Shown: positions 38,306 to 48,986, counted from the stretch's first letter. The stretch is DNA of 64,000 nt from an uncultured Bacteroidales bacterium (GCA_902801325.1 CADCHQ010000004.1:124001-188000), one strand, 5' to 3'. Program-made: numbers and translations. The notes: a model not told the origin generated them from the letters alone.

Positions 38306-40075
38306 CACCCATTTGGCAATCTCGTCTTGCGAAGGACGCTCAACGTCCAACTTATACTTCTTTATGATTTCGATAATCTGCTGCTGTATCTTGGCAGGGT
38401 TCTCGCCTTCGAGCGTCTGCACGAGGTTGTAACCGGCCTTGCGAAGGATGGGAATTATCTCTGCGGGAATGCCCTTTTCGAGGAAGAGTTCGTCCTTATC
38501 GCGCGGAGCCTTCACCTCGGGCTTCATCTGCGGGAAGAGCATGACTTCGCCAATGGCAAACTTGCCTGTGAGCAGCATCACCAGACGGTCGATACCGATG
38601 CCGATGCCAAAGGTGGGAGGCATTCCGTACTGAAGAGCACGCAGGAAGTCCTGGTCGATAATCATCGCCTCGTCGTCGCCCTTGTCGGCAAGCTTCATCT
38701 GTTCGATGAAACGCTCTTCCTGGTCGATGGGGTCGTTGAGCTCGGAGTAGGCGTTTGCCAGTTCCTTGCCATTCACCATCAGTTCGAAGCGTTCCGTCAA
38801 GCCGGGCTTTGAACGGTGCATCTTCGTCAGAGGCGACATCTCCACGGGATAGTCGGTGATGAAGGTGGGCTGGATGAATGTGCCTTCGCAGGTCTCGCCA
38901 AAGATTTCGTCGATGAGTTTGCCTTTGCCCATCGTGTCGTCCACCTCGATTTCCAGCTTCTTGGCCACCTCGCGAATCTCATCCTCGTTCATGGGATACA
39001 GGTCGTAACCCGTCTTTTCCTTGATGGCATCGAGGATGGGCAAGCGACGGAAAGGTGCCTTGAAACTGATGACATTGCCGTCGATCTCCACTTCAGGCTT
39101 ACCGTTTACGGCCGTGCAGATTTGCTCGAGCATGTTCTCCGTGAAGGTCATTCCCCAGTTCAAGTCCTTGTAGCTGATATACAGCTCCATGCAGGTGAAC
39201 TCGGGGTTGTGCGTCTTGTCCATTCCTTCGTTGCGGAAGTTCTTGCCAATTTCATATACGCCTTCGAAACCGCCTACGATGAGACGCTTCAGATAGAGTT
39301 CGGTGGCAATGCGCATGTACATATCGATGTTTAGCGCATTGAAGTGCGTGATGAAGGGGCGTGCAGTTGCTCCACCTGGGATGCTTTGCAGCGTCGGGGT
39401 TTCCACTTCGGTGTAACCGGCTTCGTCGAGAATGTTTCGCATTGTGCGAACAATCTTGGCGCGCTTCATGAAGGTCTCCTTAACGCCCTGATTGACAATC
39501 AAGTCCACATAGCGCTGGCGATAGCGCAGTTCGGGATCGTCGAATGAGTCGAAGACGTTGCCTTCGGCGTCCGTCTTTACGATGGGCAGGGGCTTCAGGC
39601 TCTTGCTCAGGACAGTCATCTCTTGAACGTGAACGCTAATCTCGCCTGTCTTCGTACGGAAAACATAACCCTTCACGCCAATGAAGTCGCCCAGGTCCAG
39701 ACACTTCTTGAAGACCACGTTGTAGAGGTCCTTGTTCTCATCGGGACAGATGGCGTCGCGCTGCACATACACCTGTATTCTTCCCTTCGAGTCCTGCAGT
39801 TCGGCAAAGGCTGCCTTGCCCATGATGCGCTTGCTCATGATGCGTCCGGCAATGCTGACATTGGGACTATTTTCGGGAGTGGCAGTCTCACGCACATCAT
39901 TTCCTTCTTCGTCTTTTCCGATGATGGGGAGGTCAACGAAGTCTTTGGTTATGTCTGTGCTCCACGCATTTACGGGGTACTCAGCTGCGGGGTAGGGGTT
40001 GATGCCCAAGTCGCGCAACTGCTGAAGGTTATTTCTGCGAACTATCTCCTGTTCGCTCAATTCCAGTATATTCAT
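38303..40075 (-). CDS. lysS: Lysine--tRNA ligase (class II)
   Basis: This is a 590-residue class II synthetase. The N-terminal OB anticodon domain has VSIAGRIMSKRIMGKAAFAE; the catalytic domain shows motif 1 (YTEVETPTLQSIPGGATARPF), motif 2 (EIGKNFRNEGMDKTHNPEFTC) and motif 3 (GIGIGIDRLVMLLTG). A C-terminal extension of about 90 residues, frequent in Bacteroidota LysS, follows. The start is the ATG at 40075; a TTG at 40078 is unlikely. A minus-strand TATATTTG box lies at 40122-40129. Confidence 0.97.
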   Translation of the reverse strand: MNILELSEQEIVRRNNLQQLRDLGINPYPAAEYPVNAWSTDITKDFVDLPIIGKDEEGNDVRETATPENSPNVSIAGRIMSKRIMGKAAFAELQDSKGRIQVYVQRDAICPDENKDLYNVVFKKCLDLGDFIGVKGYVFRTKTGEISVHVQEMTVLSKSLKPLPIVKTDAEGNVFDSFDDPELRYRQRYVDLIVNQGVKETFMKRAKIVRTMRNILDEAGYTEVETPTLQSIPGGATARPFITHFNALNIDMYMRIATELYLKRLIVGGFEGVYEIGKNFRNEGMDKTHNPEFTCMELYISYKDLNWGMTFTENMLEQICTAVNGKPEVEIDGNVISFKAPFRRLPILDAIKEKTGYDLYPMNEDEIREVAKKLEIEVDDTMGKGKLIDEIFGETCEGTFIQPTFITDYPVEMSPLTKMHRSKPGLTERFELMVNGKELANAYSELNDPIDQEERFIEQMKLADKGDDEAMIIDQDFLRALQYGMPPTFGIGIGIDRLVMLLTGKFAIGEVMLFPQMKPEVKAPRDKDELFLEKGIPAEIIPILRKAGYNLVQTLEGENPAKIQQQIIEIIKKYKLDVERPSQDEIAKWV

Positions 40076-40121
40076 CAAGTTTAATTATGATTTATCGATT
40101 TACGATTGTTTATTTTGGGCA

Positions 40122-40129
40122 CAAATATA
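40122..40129 (-). promoter_or_regulatory. Promoter -7 box of lysS
   Basis: TATATTTG in the context CTTATTCGTATATTTG, matching the extended promoter seen before rbr, bamD and others. Confidence 0.6.
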
Positions 40130-40181
40130 CGAATAAGTGAGCGAAATGCCAAATAAATTTGGTATTTCCAGTGTTTAATTG

Positions 40182-40189
40182 TACTTTTG
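40182..40189 (+). promoter_or_regulatory. Promoter -7 box of the YraN-like gene
   Basis: TACTTTTG 22 bases before the ATG at 40211; it excludes the longer frame starting at 40187. Confidence 0.55.
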
Positions 40190-40210
40190 TTGAGTCTTTC
40201 AGAGAATATT

Positions 40211-40570
40211 ATGGCAACGCACAACGAACTTGGACGATGGGGTGAGGACCTGGCTGTGGAATACTTGGAAACGAAGGGCTACAGCATTCTCGACCGCAAT
40301 TGGAAGTCGGGACATAAGGACATTGACATTATAGCCCGAACTGCAGAGGAAATTGTGTTTGTGGAAGTTAAGACTCGTTCGTCGGCCGGTTATGGTGATC
40401 CTTGGGAGGCCGTAAACTATGGCAAGCTTCGCAACCTGCAATCAGCCATCAATCATTACATCCACTACCGCCAAATCGACCTGCCCATTCGCTTCGACAT
40501 CATCTCAATCGTTGCCACAGACCCGTCACACCCCGAGATTGAACATATCGAGGATGTTGATATTATGTAG
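40211..40570 (+). CDS. YraN family (UPF0102) predicted nuclease-like protein
   Basis: This is a 119-residue protein with the endonuclease-like YraN fold: NELGRWGEDLAVEYLETKGY, HKDIDIIARTAEEIVFVEVKTRSS (D...E-V-K, the core of the PD-(D/E)xK superfamily) and AINHYIHYRQIDLPIRFDII. The function is unknown; it is often near DNA-processing or translation genes. Divergent from lysS, convergent with the esterase gene. Confidence 0.92.
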   Translation: MATHNELGRWGEDLAVEYLETKGYSILDRNWKSGHKDIDIIARTAEEIVFVEVKTRSSAGYGDPWEAVNYGKLRNLQSAINHYIHYRQIDLPIRFDIISIVATDPSHPEIEHIEDVDIM

Positions 40571-40584
40571 TCGCGAAGTAATAC

Positions 40585-41430
40585 TTATTTCCCTAATCCC
40601 TTCAGCCATTGCTCTGCAAGTGCAGGCCAAATGAGTCCTGCGCCTGAGCGCATGCCGTAGCCGTGACCTCCTCGGGTGAGATAATGCACTTCGATGGGAG
40701 CATTGGCGCGTTGCATCGCATCGAGGATGGTGACACTGGAAGGACCGCTGTAGCGAACGTCGTCTTCCGTACCGAAAACGAACATGGGAGGCGTTTCCTT
40801 GGTTACTGTGAGTTCGGGCGTAAGTGTATGATTCTCACCTTCATCGAGATAGGCAGGGTAGATGAGAATACCGAAGTCGGGACGACAGCTAAGTGTGTCT
40901 ATTTTATCTTTCTTATTGGCCTCGTAGGCAGGTTCATTCCAACGAGTGCATGCTCGGCACGAAAGACTGGCGCCTGCCGAAAAACCGATGACTCCGACTT
41001 GCGTGGCTCCCTTGCTTCGTACCAAACGAATGGCTCGCTGCACATCTTGCAGAGCTCCCAATCGATTGTTGGGAACGCGGTAAGCCAGCACGTACGCGTT
41101 ATAGCCTTGACCAGCCAACCACTGAGCAACCTCTTGTCCTTCCTTTTCGTAAGCAAGCATAGCGTAGGCGCCACCCGGACAGACGATTACTGCCTTGCCG
41201 TTGCTCTTCGAAGCCTCGGGTACGAATGCCTCCAGTGTTGGACTGGAAACATTGTAAAAACAGCGTCCGTCGTTGGGGCGCTCTTGCCAAACAACTTCCT
41301 TCTTCTCGGTGCCTCCAGGAACGTCCTTTGGCCATATCTCAACGGCTTTGTTCAGATACTGGGCAGAAATAAAGTTGATAGTTGATAGTTGAAAGTTGAA
41401 AAGCAGGAAAAGCAAAGCAAAGCGTTTCAT
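40585..41430 (-). CDS. Secreted alpha/beta-hydrolase (BD-FAE/acetyl esterase-like)
   Basis: This is a 281-residue protein with a signal peptide whose hydrophobic core ([13 protein letters not shown]) is encoded by a heptad repeat. The hydrolase domain has the oxyanion HGG-like [15 protein letters not shown], the nucleophile elbow GFSAGASLS, an Asp in FVFGTEDD and a final His in RGGHGYGM. Enzymes of this type remove acetyl or feruloyl groups from plant polysaccharides. Its start overlaps the chorismate synthase stop by 4 bases. Confidence 0.85.
   Translation of the reverse strand: MKRFALLFLLFNFQLSTINFISAQYLNKAVEIWPKDVPGGTEKKEVVWQERPNDGRCFYNVSSPTLEAFVPEASKSNGKAVIVCPGGAYAMLAYEKEGQEVAQWLAGQGYNAYVLAYRVPNNRLGALQDVQRAIRLVRSKGATQVGVIGFSAGASLSCRACTRWNEPAYEANKKDKIDTLSCRPDFGILIYPAYLDEGENHTLTPELTVTKETPPMFVFGTEDDVRYSGPSSVTILDAMQRANAPIEVHYLTRGGHGYGMRSGAGLIWPALAEQWLKGLGK
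41369..41402. repeat. Heptad repeat inside the esterase signal peptide
   Basis: Minus strand: TCAACTTTCAACTATCAACT units, translated in frame. Confidence 0.75.
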
Positions 41431-42506
41431 AGGCGAGTTGTTTTGTTTAATAAGTAGTTGTCAATCAGGGTGATTGCTGCCATTGCTTCGACAATTGGTA
41501 CAGCACGAGAAAGTACGCAAGCGTCATGGCGTCCACGGGCATGAAGCAGTGTGGGTTCGCCTTCGATGTTCACGGTTTCCTGTTCGCGCAGCAGGGTGGC
41601 AACAGGCTTGAAGGCAACGCGGAAATAGATGTCCTGTCCGTTAGAAATGCCTCCCTGTATGCCCCCACTTCGGTTGGTTCGCGTGGTAATGCCTCCGTCC
41701 TCATCGGGCATAAAGACATCGTTCTGTTCCGAACCTCGTTGCGTGACTCCGGCAAAACCCATTCCGTATTCAAATCCTTTGGCGGCATTGATGCTGAGCA
41801 TGGCGTGAGCCAGTTCGGCTTGCAACTTGCCAAATACGGGTTCGCCCAATCCTATGGGACAACCCTTCACGACGCAGGCAATGACTCCTCCAATGGTGTC
41901 GCCTTCTGCCTTCACCTTGCCGATGAGGTCGGCCATTCGCTGGGCTGTTGCGCTGTCTGGACAACGCACGTCGTTGCTTTCCGTCTGGTCTAAATCGTAA
42001 TCGTTATAGGTGCCTGGCAGGGCAATGTCACCCACTTGCTGCGTATAGGCCTGAATAGTGATTCCCAAATCTCGCAGAACCAGCTTTGCGAAGGCTCCAG
42101 CCACAACTCGGCTGATGGTTTCGCGAGCCGATGAACGTCCGCCACCTCGATGGTCGCGAATGCCGTATTTCTGCCAATAAGTGAAGTCGGCGTGACTAGG
42201 GCGGAACACATTGCGCAGGTTCTCGTAGTCATCGGAATGCTGGTTTTGGTTGCGAACGATGAAGCCGATGGGCTGTCCTGTTGTCTTTCCCTCAAACACG
42301 CCGCTCAGCACCTCTAATTCATCAGCTTCCTTGCGGGCAGTGGTCAGTTGACTTTGGCCAGGTCGGCGACGGTTAAGTTCGTTTTGGATGAAGTCCATAT
42401 CTACGGCGATGCCTGCCGGCATACCGTCGATAACGCCTCCAATGGCTGGTCCGTGGCTCTCGCCGAAGGAGGTCAAACGGAAGATGTGTCCGAAGGAATT
42501 TCGCAT
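41427..42506 (-). CDS. aroC: Chorismate synthase
   Basis: This is a 359-residue FMN-dependent enzyme forming chorismate from EPSP, the last shared step of aromatic biosynthesis. Signatures: [20 protein letters not shown] at the start, [21 protein letters not shown] in the middle, and [16 protein letters not shown] with [15 protein letters not shown] near the end. Length is normal. Confidence 0.97.
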   Translation of the reverse strand: MRNSFGHIFRLTSFGESHGPAIGGVIDGMPAGIAVDMDFIQNELNRRRPGQSQLTTARKEADELEVLSGVFEGKTTGQPIGFIVRNQNQHSDDYENLRNVFRPSHADFTYWQKYGIRDHRGGGRSSARETISRVVAGAFAKLVLRDLGITIQAYTQQVGDIALPGTYNDYDLDQTESNDVRCPDSATAQRMADLIGKVKAEGDTIGGVIACVVKGCPIGLGEPVFGKLQAELAHAMLSINAAKGFEYGMGFAGVTQRGSEQNDVFMPDEDGGITTRTNRSGGIQGGISNGQDIYFRVAFKPVATLLREQETVNIEGEPTLLHARGRHDACVLSRAVPIVEAMAAITLIDNYLLNKTTRL

Positions 42507-42580
42507 GCTTAGATAAAAGTTAAAATGATAGTGTAAAGGAGTTATCGCTCTTCGATCTTACTCGCTGCCTTCTTAATTGA

Positions 42581-42658
42581 GGCTACGCCTCGAGCCTGCT
42601 CACGCTCGGAATAGCTCAAACGAGTTTGGCTTTTCTCTCGCTCAATCGCAGCCTTCTT
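42581..42658. repeat. GAGTCTGCTC family element, copy with alternative core
   Basis: GAGGC-tac-GCCTC, GAGCCTGCTCACGCTCGG, then a CAAAC-ga-GTTTG core instead of the CGATGC core, and CTCTCGCTCAATCGCAGCC. A (TTTTTAA)n heptad array follows at 42658-42682. Confidence 0.75.
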
Positions 42659-42686
42659 AATTTTTAATTTTTAATTTTTAACTTTT

Positions 42687-43277
42687 TTAGTGGCAGTGCC
42701 CACATCCGCAGTGCTCGTCGTGTTCGTGGTGCTCGTGGCCACAGCCTTCGCAATCTTCACAACCGCATCCGCAACCACCTTCGCCAGTCAGCATTTTCAG
42801 TGTGGCAGTGATTTCCTCCTTTGTGGCTTCGCGTGTGTCCACTACTTCGCCGATGAAGATGAGCGCCTTACCGGCCAGGGGATGGTTCAGGTCCAGCGTC
42901 ACTTCTGCATCGCCAATCTTCTGGATGAGTCCATTGAAGCGCTGTCCGTCGGCGTTCTGCAAGGGCACGACAGCACCTTCGTAGATGTATTGCTTGTCGA
43001 GCCTGCCGTCAATCTCAAATGTCTGGCGAGGCACCTTGATGACGCGTTCTTCTTCATATTCGCCGTAGGCCTGTTCGGGAGAAAGTTCGAACTCGAACTC
43101 ACCACCTTTCTGCAAGTCCACGATCTGCTTCTCGAAGTCGTCGAGCGTCATTCCCAGTCCGCTTACGAACTGGAACGGCTGTTCCTTTGTTGCATTCTCC
43201 ACGAGTTCGCGCTTGCCTTCCTTGTCCTTGGTGTACAGCTGGTAGGCAACGGCAATGTACTTATTCATTTCTGTCAT
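42687..43277 (-). CDS. slyD: FKBP-type peptidyl-prolyl isomerase, SlyD-like
   Basis: This is a 196-residue protein with the SlyD arrangement: an FKBP half (YTKDKEGKRELVENA), an inserted IF chaperone domain (EYEEERVIKVPRQTFEID...), the return DLNHPLAGKALIFIGEVVD, and a C-terminal tail packed with Cys and His (GCGCEDCEGCGHEHHEHDE and CGCGHCH). The tail should bind nickel, copper or zinc. An internal ATG at 43268 is an alternative start. Promoter box at 43307-43314. Confidence 0.94.
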   Translation of the reverse strand: MTEMNKYIAVAYQLYTKDKEGKRELVENATKEQPFQFVSGLGMTLDDFEKQIVDLQKGGEFEFELSPEQAYGEYEEERVIKVPRQTFEIDGRLDKQYIYEGAVVPLQNADGQRFNGLIQKIGDAEVTLDLNHPLAGKALIFIGEVVDTREATKEEITATLKMLTGEGGCGCGCEDCEGCGHEHHEHDEHCGCGHCH

Positions 43278-43306
43278 AATTATCAGATATTTAATTAAAA
43301 TCCTGA

Positions 43307-43314
43307 CAAAGATA
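43307..43314 (-). promoter_or_regulatory. Promoter -7 box of slyD
   Basis: TATCTTTG on the minus strand in the extended ATTATTCGTATCTTTG context. Confidence 0.65.
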
Positions 43315-43393
43315 CGAATAATTGTGGATTTATCCTTATCTTTACATCGAAAAACCTAAAAATATACATTATTATAATAAATAACGAAACGAA

Positions 43394-44233
43394 ATGAAAA
43401 AGTATTTCTATGTGCTTCCGTTCGTCCTTGCGTGCTTGTGCATTCCCTTCTTGGCCTCTTGTAGCGACGACGATGACGAGAACAACGATGGCCCATCAAC
43501 AGAGACTTCCATCGTGAACCCGAGCAAGGTGTTTACCGCTGGCCTGCCCAAATCTGTAGGCGGAAACGAGTTTACTACCGACGAAAAGGGTCGTGTGATA
43601 AAGATGGCACGCGAAGGTTACACCATTACCTTTGATTATAGTGCGCTCACGAGGGCATCAAAGGCTGATGTCGTGATGACCATTGAATATGACGGAGGAA
43701 AAATGGTGTGCAACCTCACGCTCAACGATCAAGGTTACGTAAGTTTCTGCGACGAGAACTCCCACGATGATCTCGATGGCGACGAACACCAGACTTGGAA
43801 GTTCAGTTATGACACGAAGGGCCACCTCATCAAGATGGTACGCAGTGAAGGGGGCAACGAGACGACGTACATTACCTATCACAACGGCGACATCACCGAA
43901 GTTGAGACCGTTTCTGAGGAAGATCCCGACGATGGGTCGCATTACACATTCACCTATGAAATGTATGTGGATGGCGAGGAAGAACCGCGGCTTGTCGATA
44001 ATGTAGGAGGCGTAATGTTCTTTGATGAAGCGTTTCATGTAGATATGGACGAGATGTCCCACGCCTATTGGGCTGGCTTGTTGGGTCAGCCAACAAAACA
44101 CTTGCCGTCAGGACGTGACGATGTGGACGATCAGTCTGGTGTTGGCTTTTCCTGGAGGTGGGATGAAGAAGGCTTTCCTACACGCTTCTTTTCAGATGAT
44201 AGGGATAATAGATACTACTCAATTGTTTGGTAA
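43394..44233 (+). CDS. DUF4595-like lipoprotein
   Basis: This is a 279-residue protein with a lipoprotein signal (FVLACLCIPFLASCSDDDDEN) and an acidic linker that is an export signal for surface display in Bacteroidota. The mature part contains short repeats of the DUF4595/YD-like type (TTDEKGRVIKM, LTLNDQGYVSF, FSYDTKGHLIKM). It is likely surface exposed; function unknown. It is monocistronic. Confidence 0.78.
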   Translation: MKKYFYVLPFVLACLCIPFLASCSDDDDENNDGPSTETSIVNPSKVFTAGLPKSVGGNEFTTDEKGRVIKMAREGYTITFDYSALTRASKADVVMTIEYDGGKMVCNLTLNDQGYVSFCDENSHDDLDGDEHQTWKFSYDTKGHLIKMVRSEGGNETTYITYHNGDITEVETVSEEDPDDGSHYTFTYEMYVDGEEEPRLVDNVGGVMFFDEAFHVDMDEMSHAYWAGLLGQPTKHLPSGRDDVDDQSGVGFSWRWDEEGFPTRFFSDDRDNRYYSIVW

Positions 44234-44257
44234 TCAGGTATCCTTATTATAAACAAC

Positions 44258-44290
44258 AAATCCCTAACGCCGTGCTGGCATTAGGGATTT
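44258..44290. terminator. Bidirectional terminator
   Basis: AAATCCCTAACGC and GCATTAGGGATTT form the stem between convergent DUF4595 and greA genes. Confidence 0.8.
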
Positions 44291-44312
44291 CTTTTGTCGA
44301 TAAGGAACGCCG

Positions 44313-44777
44313 TTACAGCGTGATGCTCTCTATCTTGAATTTCTGCACGCCGGCGGGGACCTTCACCTCCACCACGTCGCCCACCTTCTTGCCCAGCAAG
44401 GCCTGAGCCACAGGCGATTGGATGGAAATCTTCGCCTCCCTTAGGTTCGCCTCGTGGGGACTGACGATGGTGTACGTCATGCGTTGGTTGTTCACGAGGT
44501 TTGTCATCTCCACCTTGCAGAGCAAGCCCACCGTGTCGGCGCCTAGGCGTTTTGTGTCGATGACGCGGGCAAATTCCAGCACGCGCTGTTTGAATCGGAT
44601 GCGCCCCAGCAGACGGGCTTGTTCGCGCTTGGCGGCGTGATATTCGAAGTTCTCGCTCAGGTCACCCTTGTCTCGTGCCTCGGCAATGGCCTCCCGCACG
44701 CGTGGCAGTTCCACGTTTTCCAGTTCTTTCAGTTCGGCCACCAGTTTGTCGTAGCCTTCCTGTGACATGTATTCCAT
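44313..44777 (-). CDS. greA: Transcription elongation factor GreA
   Basis: This is a 154-residue protein with the GreA coiled coil (EYMSQEGYDKLVAELKELENVELPRVREAIAEARDKGDLSENFEY) carrying the acidic tip D-L-S-E-N-x-E-Y that reaches into RNA polymerase, and the C-terminal domain (SPVAQALLGKKVGDVVEVK). It rescues backtracked polymerase. It is followed by, and probably co-transcribed with, the upstream flavin-reductase-like gene 6 bases away. Confidence 0.97.
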   Translation of the reverse strand: MEYMSQEGYDKLVAELKELENVELPRVREAIAEARDKGDLSENFEYHAAKREQARLLGRIRFKQRVLEFARVIDTKRLGADTVGLLCKVEMTNLVNNQRMTYTIVSPHEANLREAKISIQSPVAQALLGKKVGDVVEVKVPAGVQKFKIESITL

Positions 44778-44783
44778 CGCTTC

Positions 44784-45398
44784 TTATTTTTTCCAAGCAC
44801 CCACAACCTCGCCGATGTACATCGTGTGCACGCCGGCAGGGAAGTTGCTATACATCCTTTGGGGAACTTCATTCTTGAAATATTTCGCTTCGAAGGGAGC
44901 CGCGTACATCGTACGGCACTCAATCACCATCGTGGCCTCCGTGTAGTAAGGCGTTCCGTTGGCCGTGTAGGCCGTGTGCAGTCCTAGCGCAGCAGCCTTG
45001 TCACCGTCGCGTCCGCTCTTTGTGCCCATGTAGTTCAGTACCTTGCTGTCGGCCACGTCGAAGGCCATCACCGTGAAGTATTCCGACTGGTCCATGAACT
45101 CCTTTGTATAGCGACGTTCGGCTACGTAGACGGTCAGCGCGGTGCGTCCCCACAGCGTACCTATGCCGCCCCAACCGATGGTCATGGCGTTGCTTTTCTC
45201 CTTGTTTCCTGCTGCCAGCAGTTCGGCGTCGCGGAACCACTGGAAACCGTTTTCCGTGAAGTCCTCCCTCACGTTTATCTTTTTAAATCCATTCTCCTCT
45301 TGCGCCAGCGCGCTGCAAGGCACAAGCATCAAGGCCAGAGCCAAGGCTTTCATCGTGCTGCGCCCCACCTTGCTAAAGTCTAAAATCCGTTTTTTCAT
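44784..45398 (-). CDS. Exported flavin reductase-like (FMN-binding split barrel) protein
   Basis: This is a 204-residue protein with a signal peptide (MKALALALMLVPCSALAQEE; an upstream ATG gives a longer N-terminus) and a flavin-reductase-like domain: NAMTIGWGGIGTLWGRTALTV, FTVMAFDVADSKVLNYMGTK and EATMVIECRTMYAAPF. Export of such a domain is typical of Bacteroidota. Electron partners unknown. Confidence 0.78.
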   Translation of the reverse strand: MKKRILDFSKVGRSTMKALALALMLVPCSALAQEENGFKKINVREDFTENGFQWFRDAELLAAGNKEKSNAMTIGWGGIGTLWGRTALTVYVAERRYTKEFMDQSEYFTVMAFDVADSKVLNYMGTKSGRDGDKAAALGLHTAYTANGTPYYTEATMVIECRTMYAAPFEAKYFKNEVPQRMYSNFPAGVHTMYIGEVVGAWKK

Positions 45399-45427
45399 AT
45401 TGTGTTTGTTTTCTTTTCACGTGAAAA

Positions 45428-48259
45428 TCAAAGGTATTGGCTAGTGTATCCCACACCGGCCTTTTTCAGTTCTTCGGGGGATCCCTGGAAGAGGACGTGT
45501 CCACCTTGCTGTCCGCCTTCGAGTCCCATGTCGATGAGATAGTCGGCAGCGCGGATGACGTCGAGGTTGTGCTCGATGACAATGACGGTGTTGCCCTTGT
45601 CGACAAGGCGACGGAGCACGGAGAGCAGTACGCGAATGTCCTCGAAATGGAGGCCTGTGGTGGGTTCGTCGAGTATGTAGACGGTTCGTCCCGTGTCGCG
45701 CTTCGAGAGTTCCGTTGCCAGTTTCACGCGCTGGCTCTCACCGCCTGAAAGGGTAGTGCTCGGCTGTCCGAGTTTGATATATCCTAAGCCCACGTCCTGC
45801 AGAACCTTTATCTTCTGCAGTATCTGCGGTTGGTTTTCGAAGAATTCCACGGCTTGGTTAATGGTCATGTCCAGCACGTCGGCAATGCTCTTGCCCTTGA
45901 AACGCACTTCCAGCGTCTCGCGGTTGTAGCGCTTGCCGTGACACGTCTCGCATGGTACGAGTACGTCGGGCAGGAAGTTCATCTCCACTGTGCGGTAGCC
46001 GTTTCCGTTGCAGGTCTCACATCGCCCGCCTTTAACGTTGAAGGAGAATCGTCCGGGTTTGTAGCCGCGAATCTTGGCTTCGGGGAGCTGGGCAAATAGG
46101 TCTCGAATGTCGTTGAAGACGCCTGTGTAAGTGGCTGGATTGGAGCGCGGCGTACGTCCCAGTGGACTTTGGTCGACATCGACGACTTTGTCGACATTCT
46201 CAAGTCCTTCGATGCGGTCGTAGGGCAGAGGGTCTTTGAGAGAGTGGTAGAAGTGCTGCGAGAGGATGGGTTGCAGTGTCTCGTTGATGAGAGTTGATTT
46301 GCCGCTTCCGCTAACGCCAGTGACGCAGATGAGTGTGCCCAGTGGCAGGGTGACATCGACAGACTTGAGGTTGTTGCCGGTGCAGCCGAATAGCTTGAGA
46401 GTAGGAGCCCCTTCCCGTCTTCCCCCATCGGAAAGAGCTGCCTGTGGGCTTGATTCCAGCGTTGTGGGGTTCTTCAGGTACTTGCTTGTCAGCGTGTCGG
46501 CCTTCAGCATGTTGGGGAAAGTGCCCTGGAACACCACTTCGCCTCCCTTGCGACCTGCACGCGGACCAATATCGATAATCCAGTCGGCTGCGCGCATCAT
46601 CTCCTCGTCATGTTCGACGACAATGATGGTGTTGCCAGTGTCACGGAGTTCCTTAAGGGAATTGATGAGCCGTTGATTGTCGCGCTGATGGAGACCTATG
46701 CTGGGTTCGTCGAGGATGTAAAGCACGTTGACCAACTGGCTGCCTATCTGCGTAGCCAGTCTGATGCGCTGACTCTCGCCTCCTGAGAGTGAAGCAGAAG
46801 GACGATTAAGAGAGAGATAGTGGAGGCCCACGTCGAGTAGGAACTTCAGGCGCGTGCGTATTTCCTTTATTATTTCGGGGGCAATCTTACGTTGGTGGTC
46901 GGTAAGGTGTTCATCGAGTTCCTCCAGCCACTGATACAAGTCGCCCAGATCCATCGAGGCCAGTTCGGCAATGTTCTTGCCGGCGATGCGGAAGTGCAGG
47001 GCTTGCTGGTTGAGACGCTGGCCGTTACATACAGGACACTTGCAATCGCGGCTGAACTGTCCCACCCACTTCTGTGCCGTAGCGCTCTGGTCGTTTTCCT
47101 GAGTCGAACGAATGTATTTAACCAGTCCCTCGTAGGTGCAATAGTAGTCGTTCGTGGTCTTTGTCTTTTCGGCTGGGATGCGCAAGCGTTCGATACTTCC
47201 GTTGAATATCTCGTCCAGAACCTCGTCGCTAAGGCTGCTTACAGGATCGTTCTCCGTGAACCCGTATTTCTCCAGAATGGCTTGCACTTGCCAGAATATC
47301 ATTGCATTCTTCCACTTGCCCAGAGGAACAATAGCCCCATCATGGATGCTTAGACTGCGGTCGGGGATGATGAGATCGCGGTCGATGAGAGAGACGTAAC
47401 CCAAACCTTTGCAACGCGGACAAGCACCCTGTGGTGAGTTGAAGGAAAAGTCGTGAGGCGCGGGATCGCTGTACGAGATGCCAGATGTCGGACACATAAG
47501 ACGGCGGCTGTAGTGACGAATAGTCTCGTTCTGCACGTCATAGACCATCATCAGCCCGTCGCCCTGTTTCAGGGTATTGGCAACGCTGTTTTGCAGTCGT
47601 TTGTCGTCTGTCTCTTTGACGATGAGCCTGTCTACAACCACTTCGATGCTGTGGTTCTTGTATCGGTCGAGTTTCATGCCTCGCTCCACCTCCATCAGCT
47701 CGCCATCGACGCGGACATAGAGATAGCCTTTCTTCATCACCGTCTCGAAGAGTTCCTTGTAATGACCCTTTCGGTTTTTGATGAGCGGTGCCAGCAGATA
47801 GACCTTGCGGCCAAGATAGTCGTGAAGCAAGAGGTCGACAATTTGTTCCTCGGTGTACTTTACCATAGGTTCGCCTGTGACGTATGAAAACGCCTCGCCA
47901 GCACGGGCAAACAGCAGACGCAGGAAGTCATAGACTTCGGTTGTTGTGCCAACGGTGGAACGTGGGTTCTTGTTCGTTGTCTTCTGCTCGATGCTGATGA
48001 CAGGGGAGAGCCCCGTAATCTTATCTACGTCGGGACGTTCCATATTGCCCAGGAAGTTGCGTGCGTAAGCCGAGAATGTCTCGATGTAGCGCCGTTGTCC
48101 TTCGGCAAAGATAGTGTCGAAAGCCAATGACGACTTTCCCGAACCAGAGAGGCCAGTAATCACGGTCAGACTCTGGCGCGGAATGGTTACGTCGATGTTC
48201 TTCAGATTATGGACGCGTGCGCCCAGGACGCTAATGACTCCAGGTTGTTTATTGCTCAT
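45428..48259 (-). CDS. uvrA: Excinuclease ABC subunit A
   Basis: This is a 943-residue nucleotide-excision repair protein with two ABC ATPase halves: Walker [15 protein letters not shown] near residue 35 and [14 protein letters not shown] near residue 640, signature [12 protein letters not shown] and [12 protein letters not shown], and zinc-binding CPRCKGLG and [10 protein letters not shown] loop between the halves ([18 protein letters not shown]) is unusual and may derive from a dispersed repeat. The start overlaps the CHU_C gene by 11 bases. Confidence 0.98.
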   Translation of the reverse strand: MSNKQPGVISVLGARVHNLKNIDVTIPRQSLTVITGLSGSGKSSLAFDTIFAEGQRRYIETFSAYARNFLGNMERPDVDKITGLSPVISIEQKTTNKNPRSTVGTTTEVYDFLRLLFARAGEAFSYVTGEPMVKYTEEQIVDLLLHDYLGRKVYLLAPLIKNRKGHYKELFETVMKKGYLYVRVDGELMEVERGMKLDRYKNHSIEVVVDRLIVKETDDKRLQNSVANTLKQGDGLMMVYDVQNETIRHYSRRLMCPTSGISYSDPAPHDFSFNSPQGACPRCKGLGYVSLIDRDLIIPDRSLSIHDGAIVPLGKWKNAMIFWQVQAILEKYGFTENDPVSSLSDEVLDEIFNGSIERLRIPAEKTKTTNDYYCTYEGLVKYIRSTQENDQSATAQKWVGQFSRDCKCPVCNGQRLNQQALHFRIAGKNIAELASMDLGDLYQWLEELDEHLTDHQRKIAPEIIKEIRTRLKFLLDVGLHYLSLNRPSASLSGGESQRIRLATQIGSQLVNVLYILDEPSIGLHQRDNQRLINSLKELRDTGNTIIVVEHDEEMMRAADWIIDIGPRAGRKGGEVVFQGTFPNMLKADTLTSKYLKNPTTLESSPQAALSDGGRREGAPTLKLFGCTGNNLKSVDVTLPLGTLICVTGVSGSGKSTLINETLQPILSQHFYHSLKDPLPYDRIEGLENVDKVVDVDQSPLGRTPRSNPATYTGVFNDIRDLFAQLPEAKIRGYKPGRFSFNVKGGRCETCNGNGYRTVEMNFLPDVLVPCETCHGKRYNRETLEVRFKGKSIADVLDMTINQAVEFFENQPQILQKIKVLQDVGLGYIKLGQPSTTLSGGESQRVKLATELSKRDTGRTVYILDEPTTGLHFEDIRVLLSVLRRLVDKGNTVIVIEHNLDVIRAADYLIDMGLEGGQQGGHVLFQGSPEELKKAGVGYTSQYL

Positions 48260-48968
48260 CTCCGCCTCCTTGCGAGTCTTTGTTATAACCAGTGATTACG
48301 GTTATTGTCTTGCGGATGTTGTATTTCTTGCCGTCGGCTCCCTTGGCGTGTACAACGAGGAAATAGACGCCATCCTTAACCAAGTGCCCGTTCCACCTTC
48401 CGTCCCATTCTCCCTCGACATTGTCCCATGAGTAAATCCTTTGGCCCCATCGACTGAAAACAGCTGCCTTGAAATCCACGATGCTCTGGTATTCTTTGGG
48501 TTTGAGTGTATCGTTGAAATCGTCGGGCACTTCGTTGGGCGAGAAGGCGTTGGGGAAAACCAGTTTGCTTTCGCTGATGTTCACCACAAACGGATTGCTT
48601 TCTCCCTCTTGAGGATAGGGAATGGTGTCGTTGCCCAGAATGAAAGTGGCATATAGCTGGATGTGGAACGTTCCGCTTTCGGCGAACGTGTATTCTAAGT
48701 TCTCCTCGAACCTGTGTACGAGGGGAGTGTTTTCCTCTCCTGGTCGGAATATTTTCCACTCATATCGTGCTGACCATTCCCCTACATCAGAAGGATTGGC
48801 CGTAAAGTGGGCAACGAGTGGCGCATTTTGACTCTCGCTAGCGTCTTCTATTTCTTCACCATCCACAGTGATGTACGATGCCTTGGGGTCGACACTGGGA
48901 TAAACATCTTGTGCCCATGCACATATGGGTGTGCATAATAGGAAAAAACAAATCAGAAAGTGTCTCAT
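48249..48968 (-). CDS. Secreted protein with gliding-motility-type C-terminal (CHU_C) domain
   Basis: This is a 239-residue protein with a signal peptide ([18 protein letters not shown]), a PKD/Ig-like part ([23 protein letters not shown]) and a CHU_C end ([41 protein letters not shown]). CHU_C domains are type B sorting signals for the type IX secretion system, so it should be exported across the outer membrane. Its promoter box is at 48987-48994, divergent from the next gene. Confidence 0.87.
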   Translation of the reverse strand: MRHFLICFFLLCTPICAWAQDVYPSVDPKASYITVDGEEIEDASESQNAPLVAHFTANPSDVGEWSARYEWKIFRPGEENTPLVHRFEENLEYTFAESGTFHIQLYATFILGNDTIPYPQEGESNPFVVNISESKLVFPNAFSPNEVPDDFNDTLKPKEYQSIVDFKAAVFSRWGQRIYSWDNVEGEWDGRWNGHLVKDGVYFLVVHAKGADGKKYNIRKTITVITGYNKDSQGGGDEQ

Positions 48969-48986
48969 CATATTAATAATAACGTG

